The notes under the pieces: model-generated
The model's database searches: none
What the model saw: only the letters and a program-made list of their open reading frames with translations
What the model was told of the DNA's origin: nothing
Shown: piece by piece, positions 35,363-43,865 of the stretch
How positions within the stretch are numbered: position 1 is the first letter of the stretch
Layout of the letters: every line of letters starts with the position of its first letter
Position numbers and translations under genes: made by a program
NCBI RefSeq assembly: GCF_016722965.1
Contig: NZ_JAEQNB010000008.1
Span: forward strand, 62,001 to 126,000
Length of the DNA stretch: 64,000 nt
Direction: 5' to 3'
Origin: Tumebacillus amylolyticus
GTDB taxonomy: Bacteria; Bacillota; Bacilli; Tumebacillales; Tumebacillaceae

Positions 35363-37512
35363 GACTCATCCTTGAAAGCGCCACGACCGGAAAAATGGAT
35401 CGTGACGCGGCCGTTCAAGCTCTCCAACTTCTACGCCAAGGGGAAAAAGCGACCTCGACCTCGCGCGAGGACCGCGACCAAGACCGTGATATCGCGATCA
35501 TCGGACTTGCGGCCGACTTGCCCGGTGCGGAGTCGTTGGACGATTTTTATGAGAATCTTCGGAGCGGGCTCGATGCTGTGCGTTCGTTCCCCGAGGAGCG
35601 ACGGGCGGACATCGACCGCTATCTGCGTTTTTTGGGAACGTCTCAAGAGGAGATGCGGTACACCGACGGCGCGTATTTGCCGCGCATCGACGAGTTTGAT
35701 CCGGCGTTTTTCCGACTGTCGCCCAAGGAAGCAAGCCTCATGGACCCGAACCAGCGGTTGTTTTTGCAGACGGCGTGGCATGCGTTGGAAGACGCGGGGT
35801 ATGGCGGCGAGCAACTTTCAGGAAGTTCGACCGGCGTGTACGTCGGCTTTTCCGATAATGTGAAGGACAGTTACCAGAGGATGGTCCTGGACGCCGAGCC
35901 GAATTCCGTGCCGCAGTCGATTGCGGGCAATCTGTCTTCGATTCTGCCGACTCGTTTGTCTTATGCACTGAACTTGAAAGGCCCGACGATGGTCGTGGAC
36001 ACCGCATGTTCGGCGAGTTTGGTGGCGTTGCATCTGGCGTGTCAGGGACTTCGCAACGGAGATTGCGACCTGGCGTTGGCAGGTTCGATCAAATTGCATA
36101 CGGTGCCGCTGGCGAGCGGGAACTTCAAGCTCGGCATGGAGTCGAGCGATGAGCGGACTCGCGCGTTCCACGACGGTTCGGACGGGACGGGGATCGGCGA
36201 AGGGTCGATCGCAGTGGTTTTGAAGCCGTTGCGTGCAGCTCTACGTGATCGAGATCAGATTTATGGAGTCATCAAAGGCTCGGCGATCAACCAAGACGGA
36301 GCTTCGATGAGCATCACTGCGCCGAACCCCGCTTCCCAGACTCAGGTGTTGGTGAAAGCGTGGGAAGCGGCGGGGATTCATCCGGAGAGTTTGTCGTACA
36401 TCGAGGCGCACGGAACGGGCACGGAGCTCGGCGACCCGATTGAGATCAACGCCCTGCGGGGCGCTTTTTCACGGTTTACGGAGCGTGTGCAGTTCTGCGG
36501 GATCGGGTCGGTGAAGCCGAACATCGGGCATCTCTACGAAGCGGCGGGGCTTGCGAGCGTGGTCAAAGCGGTGTTGATGTTCAAAAACCGCGAGCTGCTG
36601 CCGACGCAACATGTCGGGCGTCCGAATCGGCACATCGATTTCGTGGACTCGCCTTTTTACCTGAACACGAAGTTGCGTCCGTGGGAGCCTGCTTTTGAAA
36701 CGGGTGCTCCGCGGAGGATGGGCATCTCTTCGTTTGGCTTCAGCGGGACGAATTGCCATGTCGTGTTGGAAGAGCCGCCGGTGGTCGCAGAGTCGAGCGA
36801 GCACGCGGGTTCCTTTGTCCTCCCGATCTCGGCGAAAACCCAATCCGCCCTGCAAAAACTGCTGGCCGCGTACCGCGACGTTTTGCAAAAAAACCACCCT
36901 CTCCGCGATCTCTGCTATACGGCACAGACGGGGCGAGGGCATTATGAACATCGGGTTGCGCTCGTATTTCGCAATCGTGAGCAGTTGAAAGCGCTTTTCG
37001 AGCAAGAGATGGCGGCAGGCCAAGTGTACGGCGAGGCAGACGAGCAGGAACTTCAATTGGCGAAGTCCTACACAGAGGGCTTGGACGTGCAGTGGAAGGA
37101 CTTGTACAGTACTGTCCCCTCCAAAGTCAGCCTGCCGCTCTACCCCTTTGCTCGCCAACGCTGTTGGGTGCAAATCCCCGATCAAGGAGGTCAGACGCGC
37201 ACGCTCTCCTCGTCAGCCGTCGAAACGTCTCAGCCTGAAAAGGAAATTCGCCTGCAAGCCTCCTCGGAGAGCACGCCGACCGAAATGGAGCTTCTCGTCG
37301 CCCGCATTTGGGGGGAAGCGCTTGGCATCGATGAATTCGACGTCCAAGACAACTACTACGAACTCGGCGGCGACTCGGTGATGGGCATCCGCATCATCCA
37401 TCGCATCAACGAAGTGACGGGTCTCGAACTGCCGGCCCGTGAATATCTCAACCATTTAACCATCGAAAGCTTCGCCCGCTATCTCGAATCGCTCCGCAAA
37501 GAGGTGAGCTAA
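35347..37512 (+). CDS. Polyketide synthase module: KS - ACP
   Basis: A 721-residue second KS-ACP protein, paralogous to the previous one. An N-terminal helical segment (MEQLLRLILESATTGKMDRD) may dock to the tail of the upstream protein (LHHLLDEIQNGSLTIDQALEFL). The KS triad is Cys221 (DTACSASLVA), His355 (EAHGTGTELGD) and His395 (KPNIGHLYEAAG). A post-KS linker ending YPFARQRCWV and a carrier domain with Ser677 (ELGGDSVMG) follow. As in the first module there is no AT or reductive domain. The stop codon is one base before the AT start. Confidence 0.92.
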   Translation: MEQLLRLILESATTGKMDRDAAVQALQLLRQGEKATSTSREDRDQDRDIAIIGLAADLPGAESLDDFYENLRSGLDAVRSFPEERRADIDRYLRFLGTSQEEMRYTDGAYLPRIDEFDPAFFRLSPKEASLMDPNQRLFLQTAWHALEDAGYGGEQLSGSSTGVYVGFSDNVKDSYQRMVLDAEPNSVPQSIAGNLSSILPTRLSYALNLKGPTMVVDTACSASLVALHLACQGLRNGDCDLALAGSIKLHTVPLASGNFKLGMESSDERTRAFHDGSDGTGIGEGSIAVVLKPLRAALRDRDQIYGVIKGSAINQDGASMSITAPNPASQTQVLVKAWEAAGIHPESLSYIEAHGTGTELGDPIEINALRGAFSRFTERVQFCGIGSVKPNIGHLYEAAGLASVVKAVLMFKNRELLPTQHVGRPNRHIDFVDSPFYLNTKLRPWEPAFETGAPRRMGISSFGFSGTNCHVVLEEPPVVAESSEHAGSFVLPISAKTQSALQKLLAAYRDVLQKNHPLRDLCYTAQTGRGHYEHRVALVFRNREQLKALFEQEMAAGQVYGEADEQELQLAKSYTEGLDVQWKDLYSTVPSKVSLPLYPFARQRCWVQIPDQGGQTRTLSSSAVETSQPEKEIRLQASSESTPTEMELLVARIWGEALGIDEFDVQDNYYELGGDSVMGIRIIHRINEVTGLELPAREYLNHLTIESFARYLESLRKEVS

Positions 37513-37513
37513 T

Positions 37514-38767
37514 ATGGAAAAAATCGCACTGCTTTTCCCCGGTCAAGGTTCCCAATACATCGGAATGACGAAAACCTTCACCGACCAATATCCCGTTGCC
37601 CGCCGCACATTGGAAGAGGCGAGCGACATCCTCGGCTACAACCTCGCCGCGCTGTGCCAAGAGGGCGAGTTGAGCGACTTGAACAAGCCGGAGCAGTTGC
37701 AACCGGCGATACTCACCGCCAGCGTGGCGGCGTATCGCGTGTTTCAGCAAGAGCTCGGCGTACTGCCCGAGTTTGCCGCCGGGCACAGCTTAGGGGAGTA
37801 CGCGGCGCTGACGTGCTCCGGCGGAATTCGTTTCGCCGACGCCGTGCAGATCGTCCGCTTGCGGGGTCGTCTGTCTGAGCAGGTCGCATCGCTCGGCCAT
37901 GCTTCGATGGCAATTGTGCGCAACGTAGAGAGTCGGCTCGTGGAAAACGAATGCCGTCAACTTTCACAGGGCGATGCCCTCGTTATGGTCTCCTGCTACA
38001 ACTCCGAGCGCCAAGTGGCGGTCTCCGGACATCTCGCCGAGATGGGAGCGTTGGAACAGCGCGTCCTCGAACTTGGCGGCTCCATTCATCCGTTGCCGCT
38101 CAGCCCGCCGTTCCACAGCCCGTTGATGGCAGACGCGGCGGAGGAGTTGCGCGAAGAATTGGCGCGACACACCTACTTCCCGTTGCGTTGGCCGGTGATC
38201 TCCAACGTCACCGCCAAGCCGTATCCGGGTTTGGAGTCGTTCGTCAGCCTGCTGACCCAACAAATCCAAACCCCCGTCCACTGGCAAAAAACGCTCGCCT
38301 ACCTCGCGCGCCAAGGTGTGACCAAAGCGATTGAAATCGGCCCGAAAAACGTGCTTGCCTCCCTCGTCACCCGCAACACGCCACAGGTGGAATCGTTCGC
38401 CTTCGACCAGCGCGAAGACCGCAAAAAACTGCACGCCCTCTTCGACGGCAGCCCCGAACAATCGCACCGCCCGCAATTCCTGGGCCGCTGCCTCGCGATT
38501 GCGGTCTCGACGCCGAACGCAAACCCAAACCGAGACGAGTACGAAGCGGGAGTCATACAACCGTACCGCCGACTCGAATCGCTCCAAGCGGAGGTAGAAA
38601 AAACCGACCGTACGCCGACCGAATCCGAACTCCTCGTCGCCTACGACCTCCTCAAACAAATCCTCCGCACCAAACGCCTCCCCGAACAGGAGCAATCCGA
38701 GTGGCTCCACCAACTCCGGGAAGAGACGGGCTTGTACGACCTGCTGCCAAGCGTGGTGTATGTGTAA
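37514..38767 (+). CDS. Free-standing (trans) acyltransferase, malonyl-CoA:ACP type
   Basis: A 417-residue FabD-like acyltransferase. FPGQGSQYIGM, nucleophile Ser92 in AGHSLGEYAAL, Arg in RLRGRLSEQ and His in FHSPLM are present, a pattern typical of malonyl specificity. Residues beyond ~300 form an unusual extra tail of about 115 residues, charged and helical, without a recognised domain (TPTESELLVAYDLLKQIL...). It likely supplies extender units to the two AT-less KS-ACP proteins. Last gene of the operon; a terminator follows. Confidence 0.9.
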   Translation: MEKIALLFPGQGSQYIGMTKTFTDQYPVARRTLEEASDILGYNLAALCQEGELSDLNKPEQLQPAILTASVAAYRVFQQELGVLPEFAAGHSLGEYAALTCSGGIRFADAVQIVRLRGRLSEQVASLGHASMAIVRNVESRLVENECRQLSQGDALVMVSCYNSERQVAVSGHLAEMGALEQRVLELGGSIHPLPLSPPFHSPLMADAAEELREELARHTYFPLRWPVISNVTAKPYPGLESFVSLLTQQIQTPVHWQKTLAYLARQGVTKAIEIGPKNVLASLVTRNTPQVESFAFDQREDRKKLHALFDGSPEQSHRPQFLGRCLAIAVSTPNANPNRDEYEAGVIQPYRRLESLQAEVEKTDRTPTESELLVAYDLLKQILRTKRLPEQEQSEWLHQLREETGLYDLLPSVVYV

Positions 38768-38788
38768 GCAAGTAACGGAGTAAAAAAA

Positions 38789-38825
38789 GACCCCGTGTTG
38801 CCAAGCCAACACGGGGCCTTTTTTG
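38789..38825 (+). terminator. Terminator of the polyketide operon
   Basis: Stem CCCCGTGTTG/CAACACGGGG with loop and T-run. The following ~110 bases are strongly AT-rich. Confidence 0.85.
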
Positions 38826-38939
38826 TAGTATTCGATTTTTTATATTTATAAACATAAAATATTTAAATTATAGACATAATTCATAATTTGTGGGATATTT
38901 CTTTATGTAATTACAACGGATAAAATTGGAGTGACAAAA

Positions 38940-41045
38940 ATGAAGAAAACTAGATCGGTCTTACTTTCTGCGACTTTACTTGCCACCTTAATGCTCACCA
39001 CTACATTCATGCCCACTGAAACGATGGCTGCTAATCCGCTCATATCCAGCAACGCCAGCGTGCAAATGACTCAGGACAGTGATGGAGATGGACTGCTTGA
39101 TCGCAATGAGGTTGAAGTCTCCAACGGTCAAGTGCAGGACACCGATGGGGATGGTGTGCTGGATGGAAATGAAGATGCCGATTTTGATGGGCTGACCAAC
39201 CTGGAAGAGCAACAGTTGGGTACAAATCTTACGATCGATGACTCAGACGGAGACGGCCTCAAGGATCTGGATGAAGTGAGGATTTATAATACCGACCCTA
39301 TGATAGCCGATATGGATAACGACCATCTCGATGACGGAAGCGAACTTGCGCTGTCTCTTGACCCGCGTAACCCGGACCTCAACAACAACGGAGTGCTTGA
39401 CGGGGATGAATCACGGTCCTACGCGTTCCCGATTAACGATTTCAACATTAACGGCACCACAACTGGGACTTCGGATGTTTTGAAACGTGTGATGATTCGC
39501 GAAACACCAAACCTTTTCGTTCAGCAAATGAAAACGGTCAAGTCGTTTGATATCGTAGCGTTTGATCCGAATCTCAAATTCCAATTGATGATCCCCTATG
39601 ACCTCCTGCAAGAGAAAAACGATCTCGAACTCTTCAAGTATGATGATGTGACTACTCAACTCGTGAGCGTCGAGGACCAGAAACTAAACAAAAAAGCGCA
39701 CAGCATCGAAGCGGAATTCCAAGGTGGAGGCACGTTCGTCGTGCTCTCAAAATCGGACTATCAAAAGTCGGTAAAGCCGGAGAAAGCCAAGAAAAGCTCC
39801 TTCAAAAAGTTTAAAGGAAAAACCAAAGTCATCGGACTCCCCGGATTGGAACTGGACGGCGACCAGATCAACGTGGACGGCGAATTCGAAATCACAAAAA
39901 AACTCGCGCAATCTACGTACACGTCTATCTCGCTCGATGGCAGTCCGCTTGCCGCCAAAGCCTCACCGGCAGAAACGACAGCCACGGCGAAACTCAAGGT
40001 GAGCGACGTGTATACAGCGGAGGACGGTACGATGTATGTTAGTGCGAACGCGATCACAGCCGCCTCCGGGAAAAACCCGACCATCCTCGTCCATGGTCTG
40101 AATGGTGGCGCGGGCACGTGGGGCTTCTCCACCCTGTGGAGCAACTCGGATGCCACTCCGAAAGCCAATTCTTACGTCTCCAGCTATGACACCTACACCC
40201 AGAGCTCCTACAGTCAAGGAACCACCTCGCAATATCAGAACATCGACGTCTCCTATGTGACTGGGACAATCGACTCGGCGGAGATGGGTCCGAAAATGAT
40301 CAGTCAGTATGGTTACACATTGGGTACCGACTTGTTCATCTTTGACTACTACGCGCCGCTGTATGACAACACCGTGCTCAATGCGGCCTATGAGCTTAAT
40401 GGGTTTATGGCGAATTTGAAGACGCGCAAAAGCTGGATCTCCCAGTTTAATCTAGTCGGTCACAGTATGGGCGGTTTGGTCAGTCGCTATGTGGTGGAGA
40501 ACATAAACTCCCCTTATGTTTCGCGCGTTGTCACGTTGGGTACCCCACATTACGGCAGCTACATCGCTACCGGCGGTGACTTGGATCGTGAAGATTCTCA
40601 ACTGTGGGGTAGCACCAGCACCTCGCTCAAAAACAATGCCTATATCCCATACATCGGGTTCGCTGGCTGGAACCCGCAGGCACAATATCTGAACTGGAAC
40701 GGTGTAAACGTCCACGGCTTCTATGACACTGCGCTTGGCATTCCACACACTAGTGGAAACGGCGTCTACATCACAAGTTGGGACCAATACTGCCGAAATG
40801 CTTACATGACGCGGACAGGCTATAACATCTCCGTAAACATAAATGATGATTGGGTTCGCATCGACTCGGCGTGGGGCGCAGACAAAAACCCAGACTACAA
40901 TAAACCGAGCGTGAAGATGAACAAGCGCTTTATGATCTGGGATGAAGTCTACGGAAACCACAGTATGATGCGCAAATATCCGGCTCTCGTTCAGTATGCA
41001 GTAAGCTCACTGCAAGGAGCGTACGACTACGAGCAAAAAGATTAA
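38940..41045 (+). CDS. Secreted lipase/esterase with calcium-binding (TSP3-type) repeats
   Basis: A 701-residue exported protein. Residues 1-31 form a signal peptide (cut after MAA). Residues ~48-160 hold six thrombospondin-3-like calcium loops (DSDGDGLLD, DTDGDGVLD, DSDGDGLKD, DLNNNGVLD and two variants). After a ~200-residue middle region, an alpha/beta-hydrolase domain begins at ILVHGLNGGAGTW; the nucleophile is Ser509 in LVGHSMGGLVSR and a candidate catalytic His is in GNHSMM. Start ATG 38940 has GGAGTG 6 bases upstream; a GTG at 38931 is less likely. Base composition is lower in GC than the polyketide genes, suggesting separate acquisition. Confidence 0.87.
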   Translation: MKKTRSVLLSATLLATLMLTTTFMPTETMAANPLISSNASVQMTQDSDGDGLLDRNEVEVSNGQVQDTDGDGVLDGNEDADFDGLTNLEEQQLGTNLTIDDSDGDGLKDLDEVRIYNTDPMIADMDNDHLDDGSELALSLDPRNPDLNNNGVLDGDESRSYAFPINDFNINGTTTGTSDVLKRVMIRETPNLFVQQMKTVKSFDIVAFDPNLKFQLMIPYDLLQEKNDLELFKYDDVTTQLVSVEDQKLNKKAHSIEAEFQGGGTFVVLSKSDYQKSVKPEKAKKSSFKKFKGKTKVIGLPGLELDGDQINVDGEFEITKKLAQSTYTSISLDGSPLAAKASPAETTATAKLKVSDVYTAEDGTMYVSANAITAASGKNPTILVHGLNGGAGTWGFSTLWSNSDATPKANSYVSSYDTYTQSSYSQGTTSQYQNIDVSYVTGTIDSAEMGPKMISQYGYTLGTDLFIFDYYAPLYDNTVLNAAYELNGFMANLKTRKSWISQFNLVGHSMGGLVSRYVVENINSPYVSRVVTLGTPHYGSYIATGGDLDREDSQLWGSTSTSLKNNAYIPYIGFAGWNPQAQYLNWNGVNVHGFYDTALGIPHTSGNGVYITSWDQYCRNAYMTRTGYNISVNINDDWVRIDSAWGADKNPDYNKPSVKMNKRFMIWDEVYGNHSMMRKYPALVQYAVSSLQGAYDYEQKD

Positions 41046-41079
41046 ATATCTAGTTTGTTCCAACAATCATATAATATGA

Positions 41080-41108
41080 GAAGGCAATCTACGCATTGCC
41101 TTCTTGCT
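41080..41108 (+). terminator. Hairpin after the TSP3 lipase gene
   Basis: Stem AGAAGGCAAT/ATTGCCTTCT with only a weak T tail; a possible weak terminator. Confidence 0.4.
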
Positions 41109-41129
41109 GATTCACGAGGAGGGTGATAG

Positions 41130-41393
41130 ATGGGAGTCCAATTAATTAACGCTTCGATTTTAACGCTGATCTACCTCGCATTTGCTGCGTACTTAAAATT
41201 CACACTCAAAGACGAAATGACTGTATTGCTTCAACTCTACCTGATGATTGGCATCCCCCTGGTCATCTCGTATTTCTTGTTGGTGGTCTTGTATTTCAAA
41301 GCCAATCGCAAGGTCTTCTGGAGCGTGCTTGGACTGCTGGTGCTGATCGGAGCGGGAATTGTCTTGGGAGACTTGTTGACGAGCAACGTCTGA
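41130..41393 (+). CDS. Small three-span membrane protein
   Basis: An 87-residue, very hydrophobic protein with about three membrane spans (residues 5-22, 32-55 and 63-82) and a short charged loop FKANRKVFW. GAGGAGGGTG lies directly upstream of the ATG, so it is well placed for translation, and a terminator follows. No family is recognised. It sits between the lipase and a decayed regulator. Confidence 0.7.
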   Translation: MGVQLINASILTLIYLAFAAYLKFTLKDEMTVLLQLYLMIGIPLVISYFLLVVLYFKANRKVFWSVLGLLVLIGAGIVLGDLLTSNV

Positions 41394-41407
41394 TGATTGT
41401 AGCCCCA

Positions 41408-41447
41408 AAAAGGCACCCGTACGGCGAGGGCCGTCGGGTGCTTTTTT
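41408..41447 (+). terminator. Terminator of the small membrane protein gene
   Basis: Stem GGCACCCGTACGGC/GCCGTCGGGTGC followed by TTTTTTT. Confidence 0.78.
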
Positions 41448-41450
41448 TGC

Positions 41451-41806
41451 CTAGCCGATGGTGAGCTGCAAAAAGTCTTTCAGCACGGCGTTGAAACACT
41501 CCGGCGGGAGCCGACATGCGTAGTATGTCAAAGTAGGAAGGTTCAACGCAAACCAATAGCGGACGACCAGCCCATCTGAAGTAATGAGCCTTTTAGAGAT
41601 GGGAGCAAGTGACGGGAAGCCTTTTTTATGCACTCGCTGCCCTCCATTTCCTGGGCTTCGCCAATAGCTTTCACCGCTGCCAGTGAACCGAACAGATTTT
41701 CGTAACCTTCTCTGACACGCATCATTTTTTGTCCAGAGCATATGCGCTGAAAGCTGAAACCGCTGTGACTTCCCTTCATCTCGTAGGAGGGAAGCTCCAA
41801 TGTCAC
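41451..41806 (-). pseudogene. Frameshifted remnant of a LysR-like effector domain
   Basis: Two overlapping minus-strand frames resemble consecutive parts of the C-terminal half of a LysR-type regulator. One frame has GYENLFGSLAAVKAIGEA; the other continues with FPSLAPISKRLITSDGLVV and TLTYYACRLPPECFNAVLKDFLQL, like the usual GIALLP...G.LV...R.LSP...AFLDFL ending. There is no intact frame, no HTH and no start with a ribosome site. The ~250 bases to its right are AT-rich and hold no gene before the peptide gene at 42095. The assignment rests on eye alignment only. Confidence 0.42.
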
Positions 41807-42001
41807 TAACAGATCGACAAGGACTTGGAAATACCTGACTTTGCATTAGACGGCGTAGATCACCGCAACTGAGCCACCCCTGTGACTGTTAGCGATGACA
41901 TTAACGCAGAGTTAGTGTTTTGATAATCCAAACAGGTGTATATAAATATGACTTTATAAATATAGAAAAACAAAACAAAATATGATATAGTTTATTTGTG
42001 A

Positions 42002-42036
42002 AGTGAAATCCGCAAAAATATTTCCGGAACTTCACT
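42002..42036 (+). promoter_or_regulatory. Imperfect inverted repeat upstream of the peptide gene
   Basis: AGTGAAATCCG and CGGAACTTCACT face each other across ~12 AT-rich bases, 58 bases before the peptide start. It could be a regulator site or a leader hairpin. The AT-rich stretch just upstream (41920-41990) contains TTGATA and several TATA-like hexamers, so the promoter is probably there. Confidence 0.4.
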
Positions 42037-42094
42037 CATACCACTTCTTAGACATACTTCCTAGTACATTCTATGTAAAGGAGGAATGATTCTA

Positions 42095-42214
42095 ATGGAA
42101 AACATGTTCGACCTCGACATTCAAGTGACTGCTGGAACGGAACTTAACGCAAGCCTCGCTCCCGCCACTTTGAATACCACCTGTATGACTTGCGACTCAA
42201 AATTCGACTGCTAG
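42095..42214 (+). CDS. Small lanthipeptide-like precursor peptide
   Basis: A 39-residue peptide gene. A near-ideal AAAGGAGG is 10 bases before the ATG, and a terminator follows at once, so it is a stand-alone small gene. Residues 5-12 read FDLDIQVT, the FNLD-type box of class I lanthipeptide leaders (compare FNLD in nisin and FDLDVKV in gallidermin). Residues 25-39 form a Cys/Thr/Ser-rich core: Thr25, 28, 29 and 32, Ser35, and Cys30, 33 and 39 (TTCMTCDSKFDC). A Pro-Ala at 23-24 could mark leader cleavage. No LanB, LanC, protease or exporter is in the window, so it is an orphan here. It could alternatively be another kind of modified or signalling peptide. Confidence 0.68.
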   Translation: MENMFDLDIQVTAGTELNASLAPATLNTTCMTCDSKFDC

Positions 42215-42232
42215 AACTTCAATCAACAGAAC

Positions 42233-42270
42233 GAACCATCACCAAGTTCAGAATTGGTGATGGTTTTTCT
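42233..42270 (+). terminator. Terminator of the peptide gene
   Basis: Stem AACCATCACCA/TGGTGATGGTT with T-rich tail, 20 bases after the stop. A second stem (ACCCCTC/GAGGGGT, about 42281-42310) follows immediately. Confidence 0.75.
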
Positions 42271-42408
42271 TTACCCAAAAACCCCTCGATGGACCAACCG
42301 TTGGAGGGGTTGCTTCATGTCCAAGTGGACTGGATTTTTTTGTATATTTTCATCGGGCAATTCTGTATATTGAGAAGTAGAACGAACAAGCAGAGGAGGA
42401 GTCAGGCA

Positions 42409-43752
42409 ATGGGGGAAATTCGTAAGTTGGTGGAGGATCGCGAGTTTGATCGAATGACCGACATCTTGGCGAATGCGTATCCGTTTATGGGCATCGTGCC
42501 GACGGATAAGCGTGCGGGGTATGCGGAGAACATGCGCAAACGGCATGCGGAGTTTGAGGAGTACCATCTCTACGGGTACTTCCGCGACGGCGAGATGCTG
42601 GGCGGGATGGCGATGCACGACTTTCAGATGAGTTGGTTTGGCGAGACGGTCTTGCCCGCCGGCGGCGTGGGCATGGTCGCCGTGGACCTCTTGCACAAAA
42701 AGGAGCGCATCGCGTACGACCTGCTCCAATTTTACCTGAACCACTTCCGCGAGCAAGGAGCCTCCATGGCGCTGCTCTACCCGTTCCGCCCCGACTTCTA
42801 TAAAAAAATGGGCTTTGGCCTCGGCACCAAATTGAACCGCTACGAAGTCTCGCCCGGCACCCTCCCGCAAGGCCCGAGCAAGGACCGCGTCGTCTATCTG
42901 AACGCCGAACAGCACCAAGAATCCCTTCGTGCCTGCTACGACCGATTCGCCCGCTCCCGTCACGGCTTGATGTTGCGCACCGACGATGAAGCGTCTCGTC
43001 TGTTCCCGGCGGGGTCGCAATTGGTTCGCATGGGCGTGCAGGACGGAGACGAGCTGCGCGGATACATGGTCTTTTACTACGAGAAGGTCGAAGAGAGCAA
43101 CTTCATTCTGCACAACTTGGTCGTGCGGGAATTTGTGTACGAGACGCCGGATGCGATGCTTGAGATGATGACGTTCTTGCGCAGCCAGAGCGACCAGTTT
43201 CATCGGGTGGTGTTTCTCACGCAGGACGAGGAGTTCCATCACCTCCTCGAAGACCCGCGCTACGGCACCAACCGCATGTTGGCGCCCGTCTACCACGAGA
43301 GCAACACGCAGGGAGTCGGCATCATGTACCGCATCTTGAACCTCCCGGACACGCTGCAAAAACTCCACGCCCACAACTTCGGCGGGCAAACCTGCGCGTT
43401 CCACTTGAACGTCGAGGACAGCTTCATGAACGAACAAACCCACCTGCAACTTCGGATCGAAAAAGGAACCCTCACCGTCGTGGAGCATACGCATACGTCT
43501 CTGAACTCCTCTAACGCAGGGGGACCCGTTGCCGACGCGGGAACAATCGCCGCCTCTACAGGCTTCAACTCCGAATCCGTCCCGACTCTGCGCCTCTCCA
43601 TTGCGGATTTCTCGTCCCTGCTGATGGGCACGGCCACGTTGAAGAGCCTCTACCGCTACGGAAGCGCACAACTGAGCGACATCTCCATCCTCGACGCGTT
43701 GCATCGTGCGTTTTTGACAGACGAGAAGCCGATGTGCATGTCCTCGTTTTAG
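42409..43752 (+). CDS. GNAT acetyltransferase of the Eis type
   Basis: A 447-residue protein with two tandem GNAT folds and a C-terminal sterol-carrier-protein-like domain, the plan of Eis (enhanced intracellular survival) acetyltransferases that N-acetylate aminoglycosides and other amines. The first GNAT contains LPAGGVGMVAVDLLHKKERIAYDLL (acetyl-CoA loop) and YPFRPDFYKKMGFG. The SCP2-like end includes LRLSIADFSSLLMG, and the protein ends in a hydrophobic carboxylate (SSF), as Eis enzymes use a C-terminal carboxylate. ATG 42409 is chosen for its GAGGAGGAG site; a longer frame would run through the upstream terminator. Its physiological substrate is unknown. Confidence 0.9.
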   Translation: MGEIRKLVEDREFDRMTDILANAYPFMGIVPTDKRAGYAENMRKRHAEFEEYHLYGYFRDGEMLGGMAMHDFQMSWFGETVLPAGGVGMVAVDLLHKKERIAYDLLQFYLNHFREQGASMALLYPFRPDFYKKMGFGLGTKLNRYEVSPGTLPQGPSKDRVVYLNAEQHQESLRACYDRFARSRHGLMLRTDDEASRLFPAGSQLVRMGVQDGDELRGYMVFYYEKVEESNFILHNLVVREFVYETPDAMLEMMTFLRSQSDQFHRVVFLTQDEEFHHLLEDPRYGTNRMLAPVYHESNTQGVGIMYRILNLPDTLQKLHAHNFGGQTCAFHLNVEDSFMNEQTHLQLRIEKGTLTVVEHTHTSLNSSNAGGPVADAGTIAASTGFNSESVPTLRLSIADFSSLLMGTATLKSLYRYGSAQLSDISILDALHRAFLTDEKPMCMSSF

Positions 43753-43808
43753 TCTGGGAAATCTAGAGAAATAAGGTTGCATTTCTTCTCCTCTTTCTCA
43801 GTCTGCTT

Positions 43809-43817
43809 TGTTATAAT
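43809..43817 (+). promoter_or_regulatory. Extended -10 promoter of the RodA-like gene
   Basis: TGT-TATAAT (perfect hexamer with TG extension), about 50 bases before the ATG. Confidence 0.55.
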
Positions 43818-43865
43818 AGTACGGTACTCTCGCAGTACAGACTACAAGTAGGAGTCGAACAACCT

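Noticed and set aside
42281-42310. Second hairpin after the peptide gene as an attenuator for the acetyltransferase
   Set aside because: It lies before the likely promoter of that gene and lacks a T-run; more likely a by-product of the terminator region.
30421-42366. A 13-base sequence (CGGGCAATTCTGT) shared by the leaders of the polyketide operon and the Eis-like gene
   Set aside because: Exact 13-mers recur by chance in 64 kb; the flanks do not match.
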